From the NCBI GenBank assembly GCA_012837885.1, contig DUQI01000019.1:1-42076 (forward strand): 42,076 nt of DNA, in the 5' to 3' direction. The position numbers and the translations under genes were made by a program. The notes beneath the pieces were generated by a model that saw only the letters and a program-made list of their open reading frames with translations, was not told the DNA's origin and did no database searches. Positions within the stretch are counted from its first letter, which is position 1. The number at the start of each line of letters is the position of its first letter. Shown one piece after another: positions 1 to 8,069 of the stretch. This DNA is from Fastidiosipila sp. (GTDB taxonomy: Bacteria; Bacillota; Clostridia; Saccharofermentanales; DTU023).

Positions 1-339
1 CTCTATGACTCGAAAATTTTAAAGTTCTCCGATCTCGGAGTTTTTCGCATTCTGGTGCAAGGAGAAGTCAACGAGGAGCTTGAGCAGTATTTCACCGAGA
101 CGCTTCGTCCGCTGCTCGATTACGACAAGAAAAAGTCGACCGATCTGGTGCGAACGCTCGAGTCGTATTTTAAAAATAACAGCAATATCAATAAGACGAG
201 TGAAGAACTATTCACGCATTACAACACGATTCTCTACCGGTTGGAACGGATACAGGAGATTACGAAACTCGATCTTAACGATGCGAACGACCGGCTGAAT
301 CTCGAACTCGCCATGCGGCTTCGAAGTTTGTTTCCCTGA
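1..339 (+). CDS. PucR/CdaR-type transcriptional regulator, C-terminal fragment
   Basis: The reading frame is open from the first base of the window, so the gene begins outside it; only the last 112 codons are present and the stop is TGA at 337-339. The visible part carries a PucR C-terminal helix-turn-helix: a 'TLESYFKNNSNINKTSEEL' segment, then 'HYNTILYRLERI' and a final 'LELAMRLRSLFP', the usual layout of this domain (helix, NxN-type turn, H-x-NT-x-xYRL recognition helix). PucR-family proteins commonly control purine or amino-acid catabolism. Adenine deaminase starts 107 bp downstream on the same strand, so control of the purine genes here is a reasonable inference. The GTG at 55 is an internal codon, not the true start. 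Confidence 0.85.
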   Translation, partial: LYDSKILKFSDLGVFRILVQGEVNEELEQYFTETLRPLLDYDKKKSTDLVRTLESYFKNNSNINKTSEELFTHYNTILYRLERIQEITKLDLNDANDRLNLELAMRLRSLFP

Positions 340-372
340 ATCTAACGACGACTTCGAGCGCAAAAATCCGAC

Positions 373-397
373 TGGCTGCCTGACGCGGCCATTTCTT
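373..397 (+). terminator. Weak hairpin after the PucR gene
   Basis: TGGCTGC (373-379) can pair with GCGGCCA (385-391), seven pairs including one wobble, with a five-base loop, followed by TTTCTT. The T-run is poor, so this is a weak terminator or attenuator between the regulator and ade at best. Confidence 0.3.
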
Positions 398-446
398 AAA
401 CCGACGACGCGATTGAGCGTGACATGTCAGATCGACGGAGGTATAT

Positions 447-2186
447 ATGACGAAGCATCTCGCCAGATTAATTGAAGCGGCCGCCTCCGGCCGTGCACCG
501 CTCGTTTTTAAAAACGCCAGGGTCGTCAATGTGTACACCCATGAAATCCTAAAAGCCGATATCGCCGTGATAGACGGCCTGATCGCCGGTGTCGGTGAAT
601 ACGAAGGGGAAAAAGAGATCGATCTTCAGGGAAAAGTAGTGATCCCCGGCCTGATCGATGCACACGTCCACATCGAATCGTCGATGGTCACCCCGCGCCG
701 CTATGCCGAAGCCGTCCTGCCGCTCGGCGTCACCTCCGTGATCACGGATCCGCATGAGATCGCCAATGTCGCCGGGAGTGAAGGCATCCGCTACATGCTC
801 GACGCGTCGGAAGGTATCCCCCTGACCGTCTACATCATGTTGCCGTCATCCGTACCGGCGACGCCTGAGGAGGAGGCGGGAGCCTCGTTATCTGCCGCGG
901 ATCTAGCACCGTTTTTACCGGAGCCGCGTGTGCTCGGTCTGGCGGAAGTGATGAATGTGCCCGGGCTTTTGGCGGCAGACGAAGATGTACTCGCCAAACT
1001 GGAAATGGCGAAAGACCAGGTGATTGACGGACATGCGCCGGGGTTTACGGGGAACGACCTCAACGCGTATGTGGCGGCCGGTGTGATGACCGACCATGAG
1101 TGCCAGACCGAAGAAGAGATGATCGAACGTCTGCGCCTCGGTCAATACGTGTTGATGCGCGAAGGCACCGCAGCCAAGAACCTGACGCACCTGATGGGCG
1201 CCGTGACAGACCAGAACTTGAGCCGCGTGTTGCTCTGTACCGATGACCGGGACGCTCATTCGCTCCTGAATGAAGGGGCTGTCGACTATGCCGTCCGCCT
1301 TTTGATCAAAGAGGGGATGGATCCGATCAAGGCTGTACGTATGGCGACCATCAACACGGCCGAGGCGTACGGACTGAAAACGAAAGGCGCCATCGCACCC
1401 GGCAAAGAAGCGACCTTCGCCGTGCTCGACGATCTTGACACTTTCAAGGTCAAAGATGTCTACGTCAGAGGCGAACAGGTGTCGGCCGACGGCAAAATCA
1501 TGAATGCACTTCAGCCGGAAAGAGAAGTCGCAGAGAAAATCGGCGATGTGCAGGTAAACGTACCGGACGAGGAAGATTTGCGCATTACGATCGAGAGCGA
1601 ACAGGCGCATGTCATCGGACTGAAGCAGGCGTCATTAGAGACCGACCTTCTGGTTGAATCGATCGGTGACGTCGGATCTGATTTTCAACCGGACAAAGAG
1701 CGCTCGCTTTTGCTCGTCTTGGAGCGCTACGGCAATAGTGGCAACCGAGGGCTCGGCATCATCAAGGGCTACGGGATCCAAGGCGGCGCGATCGCCCAGA
1801 CCATAGGGCACGACAGCCATAACATGATCGTCGTCGGTGACAACGCCCCCGACATGATCCGCGCCGTCAATCTTTTGGTCGAACAGGCCGGCGGCATCGT
1901 GCTCGTCAAAGAAGGTAAAAAACTGGCCGGCCTGCCGCTCGAGATCGGCGGCCTGATGACGGATAAGCCGTTGACTGAAGTCGATGAACGCGCGGCCGAT
2001 TTGTATCAGGCGGCAAGAGAACAGCTGAATATTCCTGAAACGGTCGATCCCTTCGTTGCCTTGAGCTTTATGAGTCTGCCGGTGATCCCCGCGTTAAAGC
2101 TCACGACCAAGGGATTGTTCGACGTCGTCTCGTTCAAGCATATTCCGCTTATTAACACCGACGCCGCCGGAACAGGTGGCCGTTGA
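447..2186 (+). CDS. ade: Adenine deaminase
   Basis: Hydrolyses adenine to hypoxanthine and ammonia in the cytoplasm (purine salvage and catabolism). The 579-residue length is normal for bacterial Ade of the amidohydrolase superfamily. Residues 70-80 contain the metal-binding 'DAHVHIESSM' motif, and the family-typical 'DPHEIANVAG' lies at about 101-110. 'GHAPGF', 'DHECQTEEE' and 'CTDDRDAH' supply later ligands and active-site residues. The C-terminal part (about 390-579) is the Ade-specific domain with 'GYGIQGGAIAQTIGHDSHN'. The ATG at 447 follows GGAGG (437-441) at a good distance. The gene lies between a PucR-type regulator and the xanthine dehydrogenase genes, which fits adenine to hypoxanthine to xanthine/urate. 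Confidence 0.96.
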   Translation: MTKHLARLIEAAASGRAPLVFKNARVVNVYTHEILKADIAVIDGLIAGVGEYEGEKEIDLQGKVVIPGLIDAHVHIESSMVTPRRYAEAVLPLGVTSVITDPHEIANVAGSEGIRYMLDASEGIPLTVYIMLPSSVPATPEEEAGASLSAADLAPFLPEPRVLGLAEVMNVPGLLAADEDVLAKLEMAKDQVIDGHAPGFTGNDLNAYVAAGVMTDHECQTEEEMIERLRLGQYVLMREGTAAKNLTHLMGAVTDQNLSRVLLCTDDRDAHSLLNEGAVDYAVRLLIKEGMDPIKAVRMATINTAEAYGLKTKGAIAPGKEATFAVLDDLDTFKVKDVYVRGEQVSADGKIMNALQPEREVAEKIGDVQVNVPDEEDLRITIESEQAHVIGLKQASLETDLLVESIGDVGSDFQPDKERSLLLVLERYGNSGNRGLGIIKGYGIQGGAIAQTIGHDSHNMIVVGDNAPDMIRAVNLLVEQAGGIVLVKEGKKLAGLPLEIGGLMTDKPLTEVDERAADLYQAAREQLNIPETVDPFVALSFMSLPVIPALKLTTKGLFDVVSFKHIPLINTDAAGTGGR

Positions 2187-2230
2187 AACCGGCATCGGTA
2201 TGCCGACAGTAATTTCACGGAGGTAAAAAC

Positions 2231-3478
2231 GTGAGTAAGAAACAACGAATCTTAAGGCAGGTGATCTGGCTTCTCGTGTTGAGCTTGGTATGTAGCATAT
2301 CGGGCCTTGCGGTCGATGCGGCGACGGTCGAGGTGTCGCAGGAGATCGAAACGAAAATCGAAGCGTACCGGCGCTTTGCCGAGTACCGTTACGGGATCGA
2401 GTTGCCGAAACCGGAGGCTTTCGCCTTCCTGATCACGGTGCTCGATGTCGAATTCAACGAAGATCTTGAGAACGTCAATTTGTTACAGGCGGTCGATCTG
2501 GCTGTCGATGCCGGTAACCTGCGAGAACTGGCAGCGACCTATGAACCGGCGCGCGTGGAAAAAGTGTTGTCGGAAGCCGGACTCATGCCACCGGATGACG
2601 CGAAAGAGACATCGCTTCAGGCCCTCGCGACGAGCCTCGATCTTCAGCTTCTGCCGCTGGAGTTGCTCGACGATATCGACTATACGGCGTGCGTGACGGA
2701 CGATGTCGCGATCTACCTTACAGGCAAGGTACTGGAATTAAACGGCCTATATAAAAATGATCTCGGCAAGATCAGCGATCCCGACATCTATGCAAAGGTC
2801 TATCAGGCGTGGGACATGCAGGCGTTGATCGAAGCCGATGAATTGAGAGAGATCATCAATGAGGTGCTGGAACAGGGCGTGATCACCGGGTATAACGTCA
2901 AAGACCTCACCTTTGATCCGAAGTTCGATCCTGAGCTCACAATCACTTACGGGCATTCCGAGATCGTGCATGCGATCCAGTTGATCGGGCTTTTGCAAAG
3001 AGAAGGACTTGACGCACGCGTACAGCTGGAACCGAAATCGTCGGCGTTCATCTATCTACAGGAGTGGGGCGAACCGGAAGAGACTCCGGACTATCAAGTG
3101 GCGCAGATTGAAAACGGGAATTACATCGCCTACGCCAAAGAATATGACATCAGTTTTGAATTTGTCAGTGTCGAAGACAAGGCAGCTTTTCAAGACATCG
3201 TTTTGCAGTACGCCAAGCGGAATCAGGAAGATATGACCGGCCTTATCCGCCACTCCTGGTGGCAGCCGCTCTATTATTCGCTGACCGAACTTGACGACTA
3301 TGTCGAAATCACCAACAACTTTATTAAAGACGGTACCAAGATGGCACAGACATTCTCTTTGAAAGAAGACTCGGAAGTTGTGCTCGAAGCATTGAAAGCA
3401 CTCGGCACCGAGCCGGAAGCGTACCAGTTCTGGGTCGATCAGCCGTTTTATAATTACCTGATCGGTGAGTCTCAGTAG
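2231..3478 (+). CDS. Secreted protein of unknown function
   Basis: I do not recognise the family. The 415-residue product starts with GTG behind GGAGG (2219-2223). Its N-terminus looks like a Sec signal peptide: basic 'MSKKQRILRQ', a hydrophobic stretch from about 11 to 29, and a possible cleavage near 'AVDAAT'. The remainder is acidic and apparently mostly helical, without visible membrane segments, cysteine clusters, an LPXTG or a catalytic signature. It sits 44 bp after ade and is closed by a strong terminator, so it is probably co-transcribed with ade. Nothing in it indicates a role in purine metabolism. Export is inferred from the signal peptide only. Confidence 0.8.
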   Translation: MSKKQRILRQVIWLLVLSLVCSISGLAVDAATVEVSQEIETKIEAYRRFAEYRYGIELPKPEAFAFLITVLDVEFNEDLENVNLLQAVDLAVDAGNLRELAATYEPARVEKVLSEAGLMPPDDAKETSLQALATSLDLQLLPLELLDDIDYTACVTDDVAIYLTGKVLELNGLYKNDLGKISDPDIYAKVYQAWDMQALIEADELREIINEVLEQGVITGYNVKDLTFDPKFDPELTITYGHSEIVHAIQLIGLLQREGLDARVQLEPKSSAFIYLQEWGEPEETPDYQVAQIENGNYIAYAKEYDISFEFVSVEDKAAFQDIVLQYAKRNQEDMTGLIRHSWWQPLYYSLTELDDYVEITNNFIKDGTKMAQTFSLKEDSEVVLEALKALGTEPEAYQFWVDQPFYNYLIGESQ

Positions 3479-3542
3479 GTAGGTTTTCCTCCGTCTTCTC
3501 GGACGTATATTTTATGTGGTGCAAGCGTAGGACAAATATTGG

Positions 3543-3570
3543 AAAGAGGGAGCCGCGGCTCCCTCTTTTA
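3543..3570 (+). terminator. Strong rho-independent terminator after the ade operon
   Basis: A perfect 26-bp palindrome spans 3543-3568, core AGGGAGCC/GGCTCCCT centred between 3555 and 3556, and ends in a T4 run. Because the arms carry A-runs and T-runs it could work on either strand, but no reverse-strand gene lies near. Confidence 0.9.
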
Positions 3571-4014
3571 ACGTACGCTTAAATAGCTCATCTAATATAG
3601 TGTCAGACATGTGGATCTTTATGCCGCCGGAAAAGTGGAAATAGGTGCTTTCGCGCCACAATGCCTGTCACATTTGTGGTGATTTATTTGTGAGATTTGC
3701 GGCATTTTGCCTGTGTGATTTGCGGCATTTTATCTGTGAGATTTGTGATGTTTTGTTTAAGAGAGCGGTGTTTTATTTGTGATATTTGCGCTTCTTTGCG
3801 CATGATAAGTGCTTCGACTAAGGTCAAGGGATAATCTCACTTAGCTTATTCCTATCAGATTCACTCAGATGTTAAGGGCGGAATGCAATATAGCAAAAAT
3901 TCAGCATGCTATATCAAGTCGTTTTTACTTGGTTTTAATAGGCTTAATACCGGTGGGTTCTCAATTGTTTCACTTTTTGTTGTCAATTATTCACAAAAAG
4001 AGATAAGGGATCTG
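3571..4014. other. AT-rich intergenic stretch without a gene
   Basis: No open frame with a ribosome-binding site was found on either strand. The stretch is visibly more AT-rich than its neighbours. It holds the 23-bp tandem repeats listed separately and an inverted repeat ATATAGCA (3888-3895) / TGCTATAT (3907-3914) with an 11-base spacer. The segment starting TGTCAGACATGTGG at 3601 has the look of an insertion-sequence end, but no transposase remnant is readable. Confidence 0.6.
3648..3782. repeat. Degenerate 23-bp tandem repeat, about six units
   Basis: Units begin at 3648, 3671, 3694, 3717, 3740 and 3763. The two best (3694-3716 and 3717-3739) share GATTTGCGGCATTTT followed by a variable C/A-C-TGTG tail. 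The outer units are diverged, about 14 of 23 positions in the first, and the last is 3 bp short. Units abut with no spacers, so this is not a CRISPR array. Arrays of short repeats close to an end are a feature of IS21-type elements (IstA sites), but that link is only a guess here. Confidence 0.7.
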
Positions 4015-4023
4015 TGATATTAT
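4015..4023 (+). promoter_or_regulatory. Candidate extended -10 promoter of the xanthine dehydrogenase operon
   Basis: TGATATTAT (4015-4023) matches an extended -10 element (TGn followed by TATTAT). No good -35 hexamer lies 16-18 bp upstream; TTCACA at 3990 is 22 bp away. Transcription would start near 4030 and give a leader of about 100 nt. Confidence 0.4.
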
Positions 4024-4046
4024 GGTGAGACACCGGTTCGACGGTC

Positions 4047-4126
4047 GCCGGCATGGTTTCATGCGGGCAAAATCGAAAAGAGTAATGGCATGTGATCGAG
4101 GCGAAAGACCTGATCGATTAAGGAGG
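4047..4126 (+). promoter_or_regulatory. Structured 5' leader, possible riboswitch or attenuator
   Basis: Hairpin A pairs GCCGGCATG (4047-4055) with CATGCGGGC (4060-4068) over a GTTT loop, with one mismatch. Hairpin B pairs GATC-g-AGG (4094-4101) with CCTGATC (4109-4115). A competing pairing joins AATCGA (4071-4076) to TCGATT (4114-4119), and it would disrupt hairpin B just before the AAGGAGG Shine-Dalgarno (4120-4126). I could not assign it to a known class such as the Moco or purine riboswitch. Confidence 0.35.
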
Positions 4127-4131
4127 AAAAC

Positions 4132-6474
4132 ATGGCTATCGGAAAACGCACAATCCGCGTGGACGCGTATGATAAGGTAACCGGACGCGCCAAGTACACG
4201 GACGATCTGTGTGATAAGAACGCGCTTGTGGCGCGTATTGTTCACTCCACGATCGCGCACGGCTATGTAAAAACAGTCGACACGTCAGAGGCAGAGCGCA
4301 TGCCGGGCGTGGTCAAAGTTCTGACCTGTTTTGATGTACCGAATCGGCCGATTGGTACGGCCGGACACCCGTGGCATCTGGAAGCGGCGCACCGCGATGT
4401 GGAAGACCGGCTTCTTTTAAACCGTCATGTTCGTTTCTATGGTGACGATGTTGCAGTCGTCATCGCTGAGGACGATGTGACGGCCGATCGGGCTGCACGT
4501 GCCGTCAAAGTCGAATATGAAGAACTGCCGTTCGTGCTCGATGTGAGAGAGGCGATGGAGGACGGCGCACCTCAGTTACACGAAGAGTTTAAGAATAATA
4601 TCCTCGGTCATACTTCGATCTATAAAGGCAATTTCGCCGAAGCGATCAAAGAGGAAGGCCTGATCAAGGTGGAAGGCTGGTACGACACACCGCTGGTGCA
4701 GCACTGCCACATCGAAAACCCGGTCAGCTATGCCTATATGGAAGCCGGTAAGGTCGTAGTCGTAGCCTCTACACAGATTCCCCATATCGTGCGTCGCGTC
4801 ACGGCGCAGGCGTTGAGTCTGCCTTGGGGCAGTGTGCGAATCGTCAAACCGTATATCGGCGGTGGATTCGGCAACAAGCAGGACGCACTTTATGAACCGC
4901 TCAATGCCTGGCTTACGACGCAGGTCGGCGGGCGTCTGGTGAAGCTCGAGATCTCACGTGAAGAGACGTTTTACGCGACGCGAACGCGCCACGCGATCCG
5001 CTTCCATCTGACGAGTTATGTCCGCCCGGACGGCACGTTTGTCGCGAGAAAATTCGCCGCCTATTCGGATCAGGGGGCATACGCGTCCCACGGTCACGGT
5101 ATTGCGGCTAAAGGCATGGGAGCGTTCCCGCAGCTTTACCCCTGCGATAACCTCGAATGTGACGCCTACACCGTGTTTACGAATAAACCGGTGGCCGGCG
5201 CGATGCGCGGTTACGGTATCCCGCAGGCGATGTTCGCGGGCGAGGCGCATATCGACGATATCGCCAAAGCGCTCGATGTCGATCCGCTCGAATACCGTAT
5301 GCGCTTTGTCATGCCGAAGGGATACGCCGAGAACTTCTCGATGAATGTCAACTATGCGGACAGCTTCCGCGAGTGTCTGGAAAAAGGCATGGAAGAGTTC
5401 GACTTCAAGCGTAAGCAAAAAGCGTATGCAAATCAGACCGGAGATATCCGGCGCGGTGTCGGCGTCGCCGTGTTCTGGTACAACACCGGTGTGTGGCCGA
5501 TCTCACTCGAGTCGTCCGCCTGCCGCATGGTCTTGAATCAGGATGGCACGATTCAGCTGCAGATGGGTGAGACGGAAATCGGACAGGGCGCAGATACGAC
5601 GTTCGCGCAGATGGCGGCCGACACGCTCGGTATTCCGTTCAAACATGTCCATGTGATCTCGACTCAGGATACGGATATCACCCCCTTCGGTACCGGTGCC
5701 TATGCATCGCGTCAGACGTATATGGGCGGTTTTGCGATCCATCAGACGGCGTTACAGTTGCGCGACAAGATTTTGAAGCATGCGCAGACCCTGACGCGTA
5801 TGCCGAGCTACAACCTCGATCTGGTCGACGGCTATATCGTACGGACGACGGACGGCGAACGCCTGATGTCTCTCGGTAAGCTCGCCACCGATGTACTCTA
5901 CAGCATGGAGTACAGCGAACACATCACGGCTGAGAGTACCTACCAATGTAATTCGAATGCGTACTCCTTCGGCTGTTCTTTCGCCGAAGTTGAAGTCGAC
6001 ATCCCGATGTGCAAGGCGACCTTGATTAAGCTGACGAACGTGCACGACTGCGGCACCTTGATCAACCCGGCTCTGGCTGAAGCGCAGGTGCACGGCGGTA
6101 TGAGCATGGCGATCGGCTACGGTCTGCAGGAAAAGATGCTCTTCGACGAGAAGACGGGGCGCATGTTAAATGACAACCTGCTCGATTACAAGCTCTGTAC
6201 GACGATGGATCATCCCGATCTGACGGCGCTCTTTGTCGAGAATGCGGAGCCGACGTCGGCTTACGGCACGAAATCACTCGGCGAGCCGCCGACTTGTTCC
6301 GGTGCGCCGGCGATCAGGAACGCAATCCTGCACGCGACCGGCGTCGCGATCAACGAGACACCGATCACGCCGCATGTCCTGTTCGAGCGTTTCAACGAAG
6401 AAAACCGTTTTGAGCGACTTAAAGAAGAACAAGAAGAGATGCAGGCGCAACCGGTCGGCGCCGGTGCCAGATAG
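4132..6474 (+). CDS. xdhA: Xanthine dehydrogenase-type molybdenum hydroxylase, large (Mo-binding) subunit
   Basis: Catalytic subunit of a three-part molybdenum hydroxylase that would oxidise hypoxanthine/xanthine or a related heterocycle in the cytoplasm. The 780-residue length and domain order fit the family: an N-terminal hammerhead domain ('DAYDKVTGRAKYTDDL' near residue 10) followed by the molybdopterin-binding domains with 'PYIGGGFGNKQDA', 'GAMRGYGIPQ' and 'ETEIGQGADT'. The catalytic glutamate is in 'KSLGEPPTCSGAPA' near the C-terminus. The ATG is preceded by AAGGAGG. The FAD and iron-sulfur subunits follow directly. Neighbouring ade suggests a purine substrate, though sequence alone does not fix substrate specificity in this family. 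Confidence 0.9.
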   Translation: MAIGKRTIRVDAYDKVTGRAKYTDDLCDKNALVARIVHSTIAHGYVKTVDTSEAERMPGVVKVLTCFDVPNRPIGTAGHPWHLEAAHRDVEDRLLLNRHVRFYGDDVAVVIAEDDVTADRAARAVKVEYEELPFVLDVREAMEDGAPQLHEEFKNNILGHTSIYKGNFAEAIKEEGLIKVEGWYDTPLVQHCHIENPVSYAYMEAGKVVVVASTQIPHIVRRVTAQALSLPWGSVRIVKPYIGGGFGNKQDALYEPLNAWLTTQVGGRLVKLEISREETFYATRTRHAIRFHLTSYVRPDGTFVARKFAAYSDQGAYASHGHGIAAKGMGAFPQLYPCDNLECDAYTVFTNKPVAGAMRGYGIPQAMFAGEAHIDDIAKALDVDPLEYRMRFVMPKGYAENFSMNVNYADSFRECLEKGMEEFDFKRKQKAYANQTGDIRRGVGVAVFWYNTGVWPISLESSACRMVLNQDGTIQLQMGETEIGQGADTTFAQMAADTLGIPFKHVHVISTQDTDITPFGTGAYASRQTYMGGFAIHQTALQLRDKILKHAQTLTRMPSYNLDLVDGYIVRTTDGERLMSLGKLATDVLYSMEYSEHITAESTYQCNSNAYSFGCSFAEVEVDIPMCKATLIKLTNVHDCGTLINPALAEAQVHGGMSMAIGYGLQEKMLFDEKTGRMLNDNLLDYKLCTTMDHPDLTALFVENAEPTSAYGTKSLGEPPTCSGAPAIRNAILHATGVAINETPITPHVLFERFNEENRFERLKEEQEEMQAQPVGAGAR

Positions 6475-6484
6475 GAGGAGATCT

Positions 6485-7372
6485 ATGTACGATATGAAAG
6501 CCCTCTATGAGGCAGAGAGCGTAGACCATGCGATTTCACTGTTGGTAGAGCACCCGGAAGCGATGGTGCTCGCCGCCGGCAGTGACGTATTCATCAAGCT
6601 TCGGGAAGGAAAACTGGCCGGTAGGGAATTCGTCAGCATCTACATGCTCGACGAGATGCGCGGCGTGACACTGGAAGAAGACGGCACGATCAGAATCGGC
6701 TCGTTGACCTCGTTCTCGCATATCGTGGAGAGCGAGATCATTCAGGAGTTTATTCCGGTGCTGGCGGATGCCGTGCTGATGATCGGCGGCCCGCAGATCC
6801 GAAATCTCGGCACGATAGGCGGCAACACGTGTAACGGCGTGACCTCGGCCGATTCCGGGGCGACCCTGCTCGCGCTCGACGCTGAAGTCGAATTGAAAAG
6901 TCCGGAAGGCGTGCGCATTATCCCGTTGTCCGAGTTTTACATCAAGCCGGGTGTCGTCGACCTCCGGCCGGCCGAGCTGCAGACGGCGCTCTTGATCAGA
7001 AAGGCCGCGTACGACGGTTATATCGGGCAGCACTTCATCAAGTATGCGATGCGTAACGCGATGGATATCGCAACCCTCGGTTGTTCGGTCAACGTGAAGC
7101 TGTCCGACGATAAACAGGTGATCGAGGACTGCCGCATCGGGTTCGGCGTCGCCGGACCTGTACCGATGCGTCTGCCGCAGGCCGAAGACACGGTGCGGGG
7201 CGAGGTCATTTCGAAAGATTTGATCGAAGCATTCGGCGAGGCGACGAAACATGATGTCAACCCGCGCACGAGTTGGCGGGCGACGAAAGAGTTTCGTCTT
7301 CACCTGATCGAGACGATGGCGATGCGTTGCCTGACCGAATCTATTATCAAAGCAGGAGGTGTTGTCGAATGA
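6485..7372 (+). CDS. xdhB: Molybdenum hydroxylase FAD-binding subunit
   Basis: The 295-residue middle subunit carries electrons from the iron-sulfur clusters to the acceptor through FAD. It shows the CO dehydrogenase flavoprotein-like fold: 'VLAAGSDVFIKLREGK' (about 28-43) and 'IRNLGTIGGNTCNGVTSADS' (about 105-124) contact FAD, and a C-terminal CODH_FAD_C domain follows. The open frame extends upstream to 6233 inside xdhA, but the ATG at 6485 is chosen because GGAGGAG (6474-6480) precedes it and the protein then begins at the family's usual point. It overlaps the next gene by four bases (ATGA), which indicates translational coupling. Confidence 0.92.
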   Translation: MYDMKALYEAESVDHAISLLVEHPEAMVLAAGSDVFIKLREGKLAGREFVSIYMLDEMRGVTLEEDGTIRIGSLTSFSHIVESEIIQEFIPVLADAVLMIGGPQIRNLGTIGGNTCNGVTSADSGATLLALDAEVELKSPEGVRIIPLSEFYIKPGVVDLRPAELQTALLIRKAAYDGYIGQHFIKYAMRNAMDIATLGCSVNVKLSDDKQVIEDCRIGFGVAGPVPMRLPQAEDTVRGEVISKDLIEAFGEATKHDVNPRTSWRATKEFRLHLIETMAMRCLTESIIKAGGVVE

Positions 7373-7878
7373 GCGCGCCACAGTATAAAACGGTTAACTT
7401 TACCCTGAACGGTGTCGAGACCCACAAGATGATCGACGTCCGCTCATCCCTGATGGATATGTTGCGCGACAACTACAGTCTGCATTCCGTCAAAGAAGGC
7501 TGTGCAGTCGGTGAGTGCGGTGCCTGCACCGTATTAATCGACGGCGAAGTTTTCAACGCCTGCATCTATCTCGCCGTCTGGGTCGAAGGCAAAGAGGTCA
7601 TCACGACCGAAGGTTTGACCGGTCCGAACGGAGAACTGTCGGAAGTGCAACAGGCATTCGTCGACGAGTTCGCCGTCCAGTGCGGTTTTTGTACCCCGGG
7701 ATTTGTCGTGGCGGCCGAAGCGCTGATACGTTCCGGCAAAACCTACACGAGAGATCAGCTAAGAAAAAATCTGGCCGGAAACCTCTGTCGCTGTACCGGG
7801 TATGAAAACATCATCAATGCCGTGGAAACGGCGCTGGAACGACATCACGCCGCGAAGGTGAACGCGAAAGTAGAATGA
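7369..7878 (+). CDS. xdhC: Molybdenum hydroxylase [2Fe-2S] subunit
   Basis: Small subunit of 169 residues carrying two [2Fe-2S] clusters. The plant-ferredoxin-type cluster uses C45, C50, C53 and C65 ('GCAVGECGACTVL'). The second, helical domain uses C105, C108, C140 and C142 ('QCGFCTPG' and 'NLCRCTGY'). The ATG at 7369 overlaps the xdhB stop and follows AGGAGGTG (7353-7360). The open frame runs further up but lacks support there. A strong terminator follows 22 bp after the stop, so xdhA-xdhB-xdhC form one transcription unit. Confidence 0.95.
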   Translation: MSAPQYKTVNFTLNGVETHKMIDVRSSLMDMLRDNYSLHSVKEGCAVGECGACTVLIDGEVFNACIYLAVWVEGKEVITTEGLTGPNGELSEVQQAFVDEFAVQCGFCTPGFVVAAEALIRSGKTYTRDQLRKNLAGNLCRCTGYENIINAVETALERHHAAKVNAKVE

Positions 7879-7899
7879 TAACCATATCTGTGAAATTTT

Positions 7900-7926
7900 A
7901 AAGAGCCGCCAACTGGCGGCTCTTTT
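7900..7926 (+). terminator. Strong rho-independent terminator after xdhC
   Basis: AAAGAGCCGCC (7900-7910) pairs perfectly with GGCGGCTCTTT (7915-7925) around an AACT loop and ends in a T run. It separates the three-subunit hydroxylase operon from the selenium-linked genes. Confidence 0.93.
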
Positions 7927-8069
7927 GTCGCAAACGACTCTTGTCCGAATGTCGGTTTTTTAGGTCCGGCTACAACGAATAATTAGAGAGTTTCACAGGG
8001 AATCGACAACGAGCATGTGATACCATGCTTTTACAACAGGGTACACCTGTCACAGGAGGCTATTTGCTC

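Noticed and set aside
3648-3782. CRISPR array
   Set aside because: The repeat units are directly adjacent and diverged, with no unique spacers, and no cas gene is present.
6233-6484. N-terminal extension of the FAD-binding subunit
   Set aside because: It is arginine/serine-rich out-of-frame translation of xdhA; the ATG at 6485 has GGAGGAG and gives the family's normal N-terminus.
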